DNA of 64,000 nt from Sacculina carcini (lineage: Eukaryota > Arthropoda > Thecostraca > Sacculinidae), in assembly GCA_916048095.2 (NCBI GenBank), contig OU696581.1:2719445-2783444 (forward strand), in the 5' to 3' direction. Below, one piece after another: positions 43,756 through 55,223 of this stretch. Each line of letters opens with the position of its first letter. The stretch's first letter is position 1. A model generated the notes under the pieces. It was not told the DNA's origin, ran no database searches, and saw nothing but the letters and a program-made list of their open reading frames with translations. A program made the translations under genes and the position numbers.

Positions 43756-45738
43756 TTTGCTGTACAAAATGCCAACTTCATAATTTTTGGCAAGCAAAGA
43801 TACATACGAAGTAATTTTAGGTAGTTGTCAGAGAGCAATTCGATCAAGCTGTTGATATAAACAATTGTCCAGCTTCGTTATAATTGATAACATAATTTCC
43901 AGTAAAGGGATATCAAGTTTCACTACCAGTAAAGTGTCCGGAATTTCCTGTTATGGCTCAACTGAATCCTGCATTCATTTGTTATTAACCCATTATTATG
44001 GTAATATAAGGGTAATATTAGGATATAACTGAGTTAAATAACCCTAGTGAAAACCTCTTCAAAGTTCTACCTTACACATTTACTTTACCTCACCTTACCT
44101 TACAAATCTTACCTTTATGAACCCCTCTTTCTAGCCACTTCTAACGGCGACTGACTTCAGTCGTGTTTGTGAAGTTTGTAGAGTTCAAAACGTGACTTTT
44201 TTACCTTGCTGTGCTTCCAACGTTACTCTTAAGTAATCAAGCACTTATTTGTAGCTTTCGCAAATAGCAACGCCACCCAGGAGACATTTTCTCGCTGACA
44301 ACATTTGTTGCCACTCAGCGCTACTGGGTTAATCTGTCGTCACGATATATACATAAGGAGTATATTATTCTCACACAGGACGGGCAAAGTGACACAGGAA
44401 AATACAGGCAGAGAGAGATGAGAGCGTGAGAGCAGAAATATGATACACAAAAGACAATTATGAATCACACATATACAAACAAAACATGAACATTGATAGT
44501 GAATAACAAAAAGCAAATATAAACAGCACTATGACCGAATTTATAGTTATCCTATTCTATTCACAATAAATCCCGTTTGTGCCATAATATAGTTATTCAA
44601 GTGTTATAATATGCTTGTATAATTGCGCTAATATAAATATTTTCTATGCAAGTTGAGCATTGAGAAGCTGTCATTTATTTTGACCCTGACTAGACAAAGG
44701 TCGTGTGTCTTTCAATGACAGATCATTCTGATGACACTCACGCGTCGTGTGACTTCATGTTTGTATGTCTGTGTGTCGCTCAGTGAGACGATATGTGTGT
44801 GCGCCCGCATAGTGTCAGTTGCTCTATGGAACTCGTGAGTGCGTGACGTGTTTAGGTGCGCGGTGTGCTAGTGATGTTGGCGATTTTGTGAACGCAACGA
44901 TATTGGATATTTCTCGCCACTGTCAGCCTCATTGCAAGTTGTAATTTCCATTACAAGCCATCGGTAAATTTTCAACCTTTTTATCAATATACTCCACAAC
45001 TGTTTCCTGAAGTGTGTAAGTTTATTTTCTCATTTTTTTCTTATAATGTCCAATATGAAATACTGATTAAAATATAAATGTCGACTATTAAAATATTGCT
45101 TACATTGGAGTAATACAATAGTAATGTATTTAACACATACAATAATATTTTAATATTATAGCAATGTTATATTATTATATTACATTATACATTATATTAT
45201 GATTAATGACTGCTGCTGGTCTTCATAATATGTTCATCATCACATGTGTTGATTGTTTCAAGCCTGTCTGTTTAACCTGTCATTGTTGCTCTGTTTGGGA
45301 TCTAATTTATAAATTGATTGTGTTTATTGTTGTTGCGTATGTGTGTTGTTTATTTTGTGTAAATGTATGTGTGTATGCGTGTGATAATTTTGCTTGTATG
45401 CTCGTACTTATGTGCAATCTTGTGTATATGTGTGTATGTATGTATAGGTACATGCATGTGTGTGTGTTTGTGTGTGCACGAGTGAGTGTATACCTAAATA
45501 TTGTGAAGTTTGTTACTGCTGCTGCAAATTATTGTTACCTTGACGTGCTATGTCCTATATGTCCTATATAAATTGTGGTTCTGCGAGCTCCTCCGGAGGA
45601 GTAGAACTAAAATATTCATAAAGAATCAAGAATAAATATATTAATATAATAGTCCAATTGTACTAAATTAATAATACAAATATAACAAAAATACAATAAT
45701 ATAAATAAAACTCTAACTGTTGTCATTTATGTTATTTA
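43756..45738. other. AT-rich spacer
   Basis: No supported gene. The 45206-45570 frame is built from TGTGTA-rich sequence and is followed by GCTCCTCCGGAGGAG, a perfect inverted repeat near 45590, then AATAAATA. This could be the tail of a retroelement, but no coding domain is seen. Confidence 0.35.
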
Positions 45739-45899
45739 TCTATATATATAAAAGAGATCCTCTGTGTGTGTGTCTGTGTGTTCACCATCCTTGGTAAATT
45801 TTCTATCAGCTAATACTCGGCCACCACTTGGCGTACCCGCTAACAATATATACCATCACGTTGGAAATTTTCTTGTCTACACTTTAGATTAAATTTTAA

Positions 45900-47250
45900 A
45901 TTTCAAAAATAAAACCAAAAAAAGTTATAGCGGTAAAAAGACAAAATGAACCCTGAAAAATGCGAAAATTTTGGTCAATTTTCTGAAGACTACTCCTCCT
46001 AAACCAGCAATGGTACAACTATACAAATTATACCACTGTGTAGAATTTTTTTTGTCCTACTCAACGAATTATAATTTATACCCAAAAATTGAATATAAAA
46101 CATGTAAAATGGAAAAAAATTCAATATACATTCAAAATTATATTTAAACTCCACGCGTCCGATTTTCTATACTTTTTTCTCTATTTCTCAAAAACTAATA
46201 ATCACATATCTAAATAAATAGTACCATCATGCTGGGAATTTCGTTATCTACAACACGGTATAATTTTTAATTTTCCAAAGTGTATTAAAAAAAAGTTACG
46301 GCGGTGTGAAGTGTAAATGACAAAAAGGCAAAAAAGCCAAAATAGCAAAAATAACGTGAATATTTTGGTCAATATTTCGCTATCTATTCTTCATAAACCA
46401 GCAATGGTACAGCTATAAAAATTATACTACTATGTAGAAAAATTATACTACTATGTAGATAATTTTGTGTTCTATAAGAACATTTATAATTTTTACCCAC
46501 AAATGATACAAAAAACGTGTAAAATTGGCAAAATTCTCAAATACATCCCAAATTACACTTGAACACCGGGTGATTGAAATTAATTAATTTTTCTACCTAT
46601 TTCTCAAGAAATATTTGTCACACATTACAATAAATTATACCATCGTGCTACAAATTTTGTTTTCTACAATACGGTACAATTTTTAATTTTCCAAAGTGTA
46701 TCTAAAGGAAGTTACGGCGGTGTAAAGTCAAAATGTCATGTTGCCAATTCGACAGCTCTTATGCGCACTTGCGATTACACATGAATATACACTGATTTAA
46801 TTTCACTGAAGTCCAATCACAATTGACGCACTTTCGATTACACAGGAATATACTACTGTGTAGAGAATTTTGTGTTCTACAAGATAAGCTATAATTTATA
46901 CCCATAAATGATACAAAAAACGTGTAAAATTGGCAAAATTCTCAAATACATCCAAAATTACACTTGAACAACGGGCGTCTAAAATTCATTCATTTTTCTA
47001 CTATTTCTCAGTAACTATTTGTTATACATAAAAATAAATTATACCATCGTGCTAGAAATCTTGTTTTCTACAATACGGTATAATTTGTAATTTTCCAAAG
47101 TGTATCTGAAGGAAGTTACGGCAGTGTAAATTCAAAAAGATATATTGTCAATTTGACAGCTATTATGCGCACTTGCGATTACACAGGAATATACACCGAT
47201 TAAATTTCACTGAAGCCCAATCACAATTAAGAATGCATCATATTAGCTCC
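45900..47250 (+). repeat. tandem ~0.4-kb units inside the Helitron-like element
   Basis: The landmark AAGTTAYRGCGGTRWAAAG recurs near 45920, 46298, 46712 and 47116 (steps of about 380-415). Each unit also holds ACGGTATAATTT, AAACGTGTAAAATTGGCAAA and a tract starting CCAATCACAATT or similar. Copies differ by scattered substitutions. Confidence 0.7.
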
Positions 47251-47345
47251 AAGCATGGATGGTGTGGTTTTATTGGGTACAGTTTAATTAATGCTACACT
47301 ATACTGAATAGAAAGTCATTATTGTCCTCAATATTTACACATGTT

Positions 47346-50300
47346 GCGCACGACGAGCGGGTAAAATGCTACTGGGAACAAAGTAAACTACTGAATTTTA
47401 CTGTGTAATTTAATTGGTTTAATTTCAAGTAGCATACGCTTAAGTTGCATAAGGATATGGGTTGTAATATCATGCAATGCCAACTATATGCATATGCTGT
47501 TTTAGCGGAAGCATAAATCTGGAATTATAGAGATGAGAGAAAGTTTCATTGTTTTGATAGTGTTACACTTCTGAATTACTACACACGAAGGACGGGTGAG
47601 AATTTGAGCAGTGTTGAGGGAAAAAACTTCGACAATAATTAAAACAAGAATTTACAAATTTGACTTTTTCTATTGGTCGTTCTTCATCAATTTTCTTTGT
47701 GTTTGTTTCGTGTTTGAGTTCTGAATCATTCCGCACGACGGGCAGCTTTAAATATGAGGCGGGTTGTGGAAAAACATGTTTTCTAAATTGAAACATAAAT
47801 TTCACATTGAGACTTTTATATTGGCTAAAACGTTTATATGGGTTTTTTTCAATTTGCACTAATAGTTTATGAATTGAATATTAATTATATTCTATGAACT
47901 GTTCCGCACGACGGGCGGGCTTAAATGTATATATAAAGAGTGGGGTTTAAATGATAGCGAGGTATATGATATTTTGCTAGCAGTAAATATTCTAGCGATA
48001 AAAGTAGAATGGCTCTTAAGCAAATGATGTTGGAGAATGATGTGAACATTTGAATATCTTTTGCGATTTGATGATATATGTATTAGGAACAATACGTAGT
48101 AGAGTATAGATTGCATAATATAATATCGGCTGTAATATCAAGGGATGTAATATCGGTGTAATCCAAAAAATAACAACTGTATGAATATGATGCATTAGTG
48201 GAAGCATTAACCGGGAATTATGAGATAATATTATGGAAAAAAATTCATTTATATACTAAAAAAATTCATTGTTATTTTGTGTTTTCATTTCGAAATTATT
48301 CCTGACGACGGTCGGGCTCAAGTATGAGGCGGGTTGACTGAATAATATGTCGTCAATTATTAGAATAAGAATATGCAAATTCAGAACAGGAATTTTCTAT
48401 TGGTATAGATTTTACAATTTAGAGTTTTCTATTAGACTGGCTGTTTGCATTTAAATATGTATTACTTTTGCTTTATTAATTGTTCCGCACGACGGGTGGG
48501 TTTAAATATTAAATTCTACCGTGTAGAATGAGTTCATATACAAAACTCACGGGCTTGACTTCAAGATCCAGACTCACTAATGAAAATGTGAATTAAATGG
48601 TGTATAATTAAATCACATTATACAATAAATGTGATTTAACCAGTCTTACAATTTGGTTTCTATACTATAACGGCGAGCTGCGAGAAAAGTATTGGTGGGC
48701 CGTGTGTTTGAGTCCCCTGGCGTAAATAATCTCAAACTTCTGATTAGAAATTATGATTTAATCGGTTCATTTTGTGATCACAAACTAATAAGTTGGATCA
48801 CCTCAGATTAGGCTGGGTTAGGTCAAGATGGGGTGGTTGGGTTGGGTTGGGTAGGTTTGACTCAGGTTATATTGGGTTTTAATGATAGCGGAAAATATAT
48901 AAGTTTAAGCAATACATATTATAGCGGTAAAAGTAAAATAGTACTTAAGCAAATGATGTTGGGGAATGATGTTAAGTAATAAATATAGTTTGGAAACATT
49001 CTGATGAAAAGATTTCATCATCTTTCATTGTTTGTTTCGTGTTTGTGTTCTGAAGTATACCACACGACGGGCAGATTTATATATCAGGCGGCTTGAGGGA
49101 TAATATTTGTCAAAATTAAAACAAAAATATTCACATTTAGGCTTTTCTATTGGTCAAGATATTTATAGCTTACATTTTTTGCTTTTCAATTTGTATTCAT
49201 TATATTTTATGGATTTGATATGAATTTTATTGTATGAATTGTTCCGCACGACGGGAGGGCTTAAAAAAGTGTTTTTAGTTCATTTTTTCAAATGGTTCAT
49301 TTAAAAAAATGTAATTTTTTTTAAATAAAAATGATCCTCGGGCAGCAACTATAGACAATAGAACGTTCAATTTCCCCTGTAGAATTAATCCATACACAAA
49401 CCAATGGATTTTACTTCAAGATCCAGAACGGATCGTGTTCGAGCTCTGAATTATTCAGCACGACGGGCGGGTTTAAAAATGACTCAGGAGGACTGAGGGG
49501 AAATATGTTGTCGAAATAAAAATAATTAAACTTATAATTTTCAATTGATAAATATTTTTATGAGTGTACCCTATTTCATTTTTAATTTTCCATATTTTTT
49601 ATGAATTGAATATGAATTTCATGTTATGAATTGCTCCGCACAACGGGCGGGTATTAATGCCATATATATACATAAAGAAGAAATTATCTGTCTGTCTGTG
49701 TATGTATGCTTGAATATGAGGTGACATAATTGCGCTGGTTCAATGGTATATATATATATATATATATATATACATAAAGAAGAAATTATCTGTCTGTCTG
49801 TGTATGTATGCTTGAATATGAGGTGACATAATTGCGCAGGTTCAATGGTATATATATACATAAAGAAGAAATTATCTGTCTGTCTGTGTATGTATGCTTG
49901 AATATGAGGTGACATAATTGCGCGGGTTCAATGGTATAGATCAGGGGCTTAATTGTTCCGCACGACGGGCGGGTAAAATGCTACTGGGAACAAAGTAAAC
50001 TACTGAATTATTGTACCATATAGAACCATTAAATAGAAAAACATTATTATATAATAAAGAACCATTTGAATATTAGTTAGTTAGTTGTCATTAGTTGGTA
50101 TATATATATAAAGAACCATTGGTGTTGGGGCTTAATTGTTCCGCACGACGGGCGGGTTTAAATATGAGGCTGTTCGAGGGAAAATGTTAAAAGTTTTGCT
50201 TTTTAATTTGTATTCAGTTTATTTTATGGATTGAATATGCATTTTATTTTATGGATTGAATATGCATTTTATTTTATAAATTGTTCAGCACGACGGGCGG

Positions 50301-51025
50301 GTTTAAATATGAGACGGACTGAAGGAAAATATGTTGTCAAAAATATAATTGAATTTAGACTTTTCAATTGAGTAAGATTTTAATGAGTATATCTGTTTTC
50401 TTTTTTAATTTGCAATATGTTTATGAATTAAATATGAATTTCATCTTATGAATTACTCCGCACAACTGGCGGGTTTCAATGCTAGACGGTGATATTAAGT
50501 TATTAAAATATTTTGGAAACATTATGATGAAAAAGTGTAGTCATTTTTCATTGTTTGGTGTCTGAGTTCAAAATTATTCAGCACGACGGGCATGTATAAA
50601 TATGAGGCGGTTTAGGCAAACTATTTTGTGAAAATAAATATGAAAGTATAGAAATTTAGACTTTTGTATGGGTGTACTCCATTCTTTTTTAATTCATATT
50701 CCTTTTCTCTCATGAATTGAATACAAATTTAATAGTATGAACTGTTTCGCACGACGGGCGGGTTTACATGCTAGGATTTTCATTGTTTGTTACGTGTTTG
50801 AGTTCTGAATTATTCCGCACAATGGGTTGGTTTATATATGAGGCGGGTTGAGGGAAAATATTATGTCAAAATAAAAATAAAAATATTCACACTTGGACTT
50901 TTCTATTGAGTAAGACACTGATGAGTTTTCATTTTCTGTTTTAATTTGGAATATTTTTATGAATATGAATTATTATGAATATTAATTCCATTTTATGAAT
51001 TCCTCCGCACAACGGGCGGGTTTTA
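47346..51025 (+). repeat. array of ~17 CCGCACGACGGGCGGG modules
   Basis: Copies of the GC-rich motif in AT-rich sequence lie near 47347, 47731, 47904, 48301, 48485, 49061, 49244, 49456, 49636, 49958, 50141, 50286, 50458, 50579, 50747, 50814 and 51005. Most are followed by TTTAAATATGAGGCGG-like sequence and preceded by TATGAATTGTT. Spacing is irregular (about 70 to 580 bp). Several are followed by TTNNAATGCTAG, i.e. a complete Helitron-type 3' end. Confidence 0.8.
49658..49937 (+). repeat. three direct copies of an ~85-bp unit
   Basis: The unit begins TATATACATAAAGAAGAAAT and contains ATCTGTCTGTCTGTGTATGT, AATATGAGGTGACATAATTG and CGGGTTCAATGGTATA. The copies start near 49662, 49770 and 49855 and are nearly identical. 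The (TA)n leader followed by TCTGTCTGTCTGTG is like a Helitron 5' end. Confidence 0.85.
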
Positions 51026-51095
51026 ATGCTAGTCATTAATAAAATGTAAGTTATTAGCTCTTAGTGCTATTAAATTTTTATACAGTATATACAGT

Positions 51096-51328
51096 CACTG
51101 GCGAATCTGAGGGGCTAAGGGGGCTGAACCCCCCCCCCCCCCCAAATGTTTCCATCAACCACTCATAACCAAGAGATTCACTAAGAGGTCAAGACATTTG
51201 TTTTGTATAATTTGTTGATATAAGCATTATCGCAAAGACATTGCATAATGATGCATGTACATGACTGATCGCCCCCCCAAACAAATTTATTCAGCCCTTC
51301 CCAAAATTGCACTCTGGATCCGCCACTG
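51096..51328. mobile_element. hAT-like MITE with 8-bp target duplication
   Basis: The termini CACTGGCGAATCTGAG and (reverse complement) CAGTGGCGGATCCAGAG are inverted repeats. A perfect 8-bp duplication TATACAGT flanks it (51088-51095 and 51329-51336). A C/G homopolymer follows the left end. 233 bp, no coding capacity. Confidence 0.85.
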
Positions 51329-51332
51329 TATA

Positions 51333-51476
51333 CAGTGTAGCCCGGATATAAGAGAACCCCGGTTATAAGGGAGTATTTCTTCGGGTCCGTCTTCTATACT
51401 TTACGTGTCATTTTCCCCGGATACAAGAAACTTTTTCTCCACTCCCGACAATTCTCTCTTATATCCGGGGCACACT
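51333..51476. mobile_element. pogo/Tigger-like MITE
   Basis: An inverted repeat: left CAGTGTAGCCCGGATATAAG and right, as reverse complement, AAAGTGTGCCCCGGATATAAG, with a further pair GAACCCCGG/CCCCGGATA inside. TA lies beside each end. About 140 bp. It overlaps the right target duplication of the adjacent hAT-like MITE. Confidence 0.65.
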
Positions 51477-51878
51477 TTAGCTATATTTTTGTTACTTCTG
51501 CGTTTGTACTTCCACTAGCTTTTAACACTAACATTCCAGCAGTCGTACTAATTAAAACAGTTTGATAAAAGTTTAAAATCTCCCTTTCTCCTTCATCTCC
51601 ACTTCCATTCTCCTCTTCTTCTCGGACAATTCTGGCGCAGTGGTTTTTCGAGGCGTAATACAGTGCTCACACTGTTGCCATATTGCCATGGCTATGTGTT
51701 TTGTGTGTGTTATTACACTGGCAATAACATTCGTAAGCAATGCACTGAATTTAACAGTACTGGCAATCACAATTAGCGTATTGTGGTTGTGCATTTCTTC
51801 TGTATTCGCTTGTGGGTGCGGACACACATATTGAGCGCGTGCCTTGATCCCCCCAAGTGGTGCAGATGTGCACTGTGT

Positions 51879-51886
<8 letters not shown>

Positions 51887-51945
<59 letters not shown>

Positions 51946-51981
51946 TGTGTGTGTGTGTGTGTGCGTGTGTGTGTGTGTGTG
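51887..51981. repeat. (TG)n microsatellite
   Basis: About 95 bp, nearly pure, with single GTATG and TGCG interruptions. Confidence 0.95.
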
Positions 51982-52422
51982 TCGGCACTTGTTAATACAC
52001 CACAGTTAGGCTGCGGTTTGGCCGCGTGTCGGTTGGTGGTCAGGCAAGGCGCTAACAATCTGCCGTGTTATATCATATGCCGTCCCCACCACACACGACC
52101 ACATCATAACACATCACACCACATCTACCAGCTCCGCTAGGCACAAGACATCCACACAGGTGGTAGAACAATATAATGTTGCGCCGTTACAACCACAGTA
52201 TGCTCACAACACACACACTCACACACACACACACATACACATAAGCTCACGTGTGCACATATGAACACACGCAACTGTGTTTGCGTCAACTGTGTTCACA
52301 CGGTTTACGATGGTGCATGTGCGTTTGTGCATGCATGCTGGTGTGTGTGTGTGTGTGTGTGTATCAGTGATGAATTGCGGTCGATAGGAATACAAGTCCT
52401 GTTGGACTTATCACCACACACA

Positions 52423-52495
<73 letters not shown>

Positions 52496-52511
52496 ACACA
52501 CACACACACAC
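52423..52511. repeat. (CA)n microsatellite
   Basis: About 88 bp of CA with one AAACA and two AGACA interruptions. Opposite in sense to the (TG)n at 51887, so the two could pair within one RNA. Confidence 0.95.
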
Positions 52512-52987
52512 AGACAGACATTTGCACGGGGCTATGCATGCACGCGTTGATTGAGCATGATATAACATAACGGGTATTGGAAGTAGACGCTATTTGAAGG
52601 TCATATGATTAATTATTTCATTGCTCTAATTGACTACGCTTTTTACAAACGGATGTATTGCGATTAGAGTAGCAATGCTTATAGTGTTGAATGAGCTCTT
52701 TGCGTGCTTGTAATTATACTATAAACTAAAATGTAGGTATATTGAGTTTTACAGTGTTATATGACTTGACATTTACTAACATTAATAGACAAGGTTTTTT
52801 TGCAAAGGCTAACTACCGTCTTTTCCCCAAAGGTATAAGTTTGTGTTCACTCAGTCATGTGTGTGTGTGTATGTGTGTGTGTGTGTGTGTGTGTTTGTGT
52901 GTCAGGTCAACCTATCTGTCAGTTAATATGCTGCCCACCGTGGAATAGTGGTGAGATTGCATGAGAACAGGAGCACTGCTTGAGCAG

Positions 52988-52988
<1 letters not shown>

Positions 52989-53051
<63 letters not shown>
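52989..53051. repeat. (TG)n microsatellite
   Basis: About 62 bp of pure TG, 115 bp upstream of the receptor start codon. Confidence 0.95.
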
Positions 53052-53053
<2 letters not shown>

Positions 53054-53165
53054 GTGATGCTATGAGCCAATCACCATGCTAGATCACCACACATCACACT
53101 CCACACTAGATTGCCGCCAGCCAAATTAACATACACACACACACACGTACGCAAGCTGATAAGCC

Positions 53166-54219
53166 ATGGCGTTGGCCGGACGGCCGGAGGACGCGTCCTC
53201 CCCTCTGCTGCTGTTCACCGTCAGTGGTCGCGTGCAGCCGGCCTTCACCACGCCACCGTCGGCCGCCTCTACGCCGTCTTCTTCCGCGTCGCCGCCGCCG
53301 ACCGATTCCCTCGACGTTGCCGCCACGCTGCTGCGACACGACGCGTGGACGGTGCCGGTGGTGGCACTGGCCACCGCCAACATTGTCGCCATGCTGGCGT
53401 TCGAGGTGTACGTGCTGGTTCAGATGGCCCGGGCACGCGCCTCGGGCACCCGGCGCCACCTGATGCTCGGGCAGCTGCTGCTGCTGGGCCTGGCCGTGTG
53501 CACGGTGACCGGCGCGCTCTACACTCTGCAGCTGCCGGCGGCCAGCTGCCGATTGCTGGTGGTGGCCGCCGGCTGTGGCTACACGCTCGTGCTGGCGTCG
53601 CTGTTTGTCAAGTGCGTCTTTCTGCACAGTCTCGACGCCGGCGTCTACCTGCCGGCCGGCTACCAGGCGCTTTTGCTGCTGTTTGTGTGCGCCGTTCAGC
53701 TGGCCATCGAGGCACAGTGGCTGTTGACGCATTCGTTATTGCCGCAGCACGGCGAGCAGGTGACGGACGGCGACGGCGGAGTGCGCTTTGAGCTGCACCT
53801 GCTGACGTTGACGTACCCGGCTATGCTTCTGGGCGCCGTGACGGCAGCGGCGGTGCGTGCACGTCGCATCCAGCAGAACCACGGCGAGGCGGTGTATATT
53901 TGCGCGGCTTGCGTGGTCATGTTGATGGTGACGGCGTGCTGGACGGTCGGAGGAGTGATCACCGTACGGCGACAGCATCAGGACGCGGCGGCCAGCCTCG
54001 GTCTGGTGGTCACCGCCACTCTGGTGTTCCTCATCATGTTCATGTCGAAGGGCCGGCAACTGGCGGCCGTCGGCAAGACGTCGGACGGGCTGGCAGGCTG
54101 CAGGCGAGACGATGACGAAGATGATCCGGTCAGCTTCAGCTACTTGGCCGATCCGTTGCGTTACTCGCCCGGTCTTCAGCACCACCATGTTCGGCCTGTG
54201 AAGGTTGAGCCAGCCGCAG
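53166..54219 (+). CDS. class C GPCR, GPRC5/boss-like, exon 1
   Basis: Starts MALAGRPEDASSPLLL in an excellent context (AGCCATGGCG) directly after an in-frame TAA. After about 60 Ser/Thr/Pro-rich extracellular residues come seven hydrophobic segments: TVPVVALATANIVAMLAFEV (TM1), LGQLLLLGLAVCTVTGALYT (TM2), VVAAGCGYTLVLASLFVKC (TM3), ALLLLFVCAVQLAIEAQWLL (TM4), LTYPAMLLGAVTAAAVRARR (TM5), AVYICAACVVMLMVTACWTV (TM6) and LVVTATLVFLIMFMSKGR (TM7). The C before TM3, Q-x3-E-x-QWLL, TYPAMLL and NHGEAVYI patterns are those of class C receptors. The short N-terminus resembles GPRC5 or the boss core; a large ectodomain on an upstream exon cannot be excluded. The exon ends GCAG|GTTGGT. Confidence 0.8.
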
Positions 54220-54280
54220 GTTGGTGCGCCTGCAGTATCTTCTCACTTACCACTTACGCATTGTTTTGTCTTGCCTCAGC

Positions 54281-54400
54281 CAGTGGCGGCGCCAGGATTC
54301 TTCTGATGGAGGGAGGCTGAGGGGGGCTAAGGAAAAAGTTGTGGGGGGCATGGCGAAGCATGAAGAACTACACTCGATCGCTAACTGCATGATATAATAA
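54281..54400 (+). mobile_element. MITE, family B, truncated copy in the receptor intron
   Basis: Starts CAGTGGCGGCGCCAGG and shares GGCTAAGGAAAAA, GTGGGG and GGCGAARCATGA with the complete copy at 55880-56060, but lacks a matching right end. It lies in the receptor intron; read-through of the intron would end in it at 54318. Confidence 0.6.
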
Positions 54401-54975
54401 TAAGGGACTGGGGCACACTGATACAGTCCTCGAACTTGAACCATTATTACCGGACTTCATTAACAGTGGGGGGGGGGTCTCAGCTCACGATATTGGGACA
54501 CAGACTACTTGGGATCTGGTAGCAGAGGTTATTGGTTGCCATTCACTGATGAATTTTCTATTTTCGTCATCGAAAGTGCGTCTTAGGCGCATCCGTATCT
54601 CATTTTTGGTGGTTCATGATAAGAAAGCGTTGTACCTGACGTACGGTCTTGAAATATGGAAAATGCTGCATGTAACAGGCACTGTGAGCGGTGTGAAACA
54701 GCGGTCAGTGGTGTGATGAGGTGGTGTTATTGTCTTGTTGATGTGTTGTGTGAACGGTGCATTTTGAGCGGAGAATATTCAGTGTATTCACCGGACATTA
54801 GCCGTCAAATATTACTAAATATTACTGTATTTCTTCCATTCATGATTACCTAAAGCGGCGATAATTCAGTTTTGATTTCTTTCTGATTTAATTATCTTGT
54901 AATGGATCTTTGATACTTAATGACTCACGCTTCTTCCTTCCGTCTTTTTCCTACCCCTTTCCCGGGAAGAAGCAG

Positions 54976-55223
54976 ATATCAGAACGAAATTGGAAGCGGT
55001 ACACGCCGACAATGTGTCGACCGATTGCCTCAGATGCAGATTGCCCTGCAATACAGCGAGCACTCATCCAGCCAGCCTGCTCAAATTGGAGCGCGACTTG
55101 CACGCTGGATGCGCACGCGCCAGGATGCGCGATGCGCTCCAGTTGTGTCGGCTGGCGCGCGCGCTTCTGCGCCTGCTGAACTTTCATTGTTGCTGCGGCG
55201 AGCGGCGTGCAACGGCCGCCTAA
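54976..55223 (+). CDS. class C GPCR, cytoplasmic tail exon
   Basis: The 248-nt exon begins after AGAAGCAG|AT, preceded by a good pyrimidine tract (TTTTTCCTACCCCTTTCCC). It borrows two bases that match the one base left by the exon at 53166-54219. It encodes KLEAVHADNVSTDCLRCRLP, then LLKLERDLHAGCARARMRDA and LCRLARALLRLLNFHCCC, ending at TAA 55221. The tail is basic, helical and Cys-rich (possible palmitoylation). Joined to exon 1 it gives a 433-residue receptor. Codon use is like the exons nearby. It could instead be the last exon of another gene, but phase and strand support the join. Confidence 0.55.

Larger units (their letters stand above)
45739..51032 (+). mobile_element. Helitron-like non-autonomous element, 5.3 kb
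   Basis: It begins TCTATATATATAAAAGAGAT after an A and ends AATGCTAG before a T, the A|T insertion and TC...CTAG termini expected of Helitrons. The 3' end carries a short GC hairpin (CCGC...GCGG) just before CTAG. There is no Rep/helicase reading frame. The interior is built of repeated modules: ~410-bp units in the left part, then many copies of a CCGCACGACGGGCGGG motif. It may be several nested or tandem copies rather than one. Confidence 0.7.
51477..53165. other. microsatellite-rich spacer upstream of the receptor gene
   Basis: Contains (TG)n at 51887-51981, (CA)n at 52423-52511, (TG)n at 52859-52903 and (TG)n at 52989-53051. A short (CA)n (53130-53145) ends 20 bp before the receptor ATG. 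No gene was seen. Confidence 0.5.

Noticed and set aside
45206-45571. 121-codon frame rich in Cys and Val
   Set aside because: Built from TGTGTA-rich DNA, with codon use unlike the real exons and no domain.
47346-51025. CRISPR-like array of 16-bp repeats
   Set aside because: The repeats are imperfect, spacing varies from about 70 to 580 bp, and the genome is eukaryotic.
54220-54320. Receptor reading frame continuing to the stop at 54318
   Set aside because: The extension runs into a MITE (54281 on), and a donor at 54220 joins a phase-matched tail exon.
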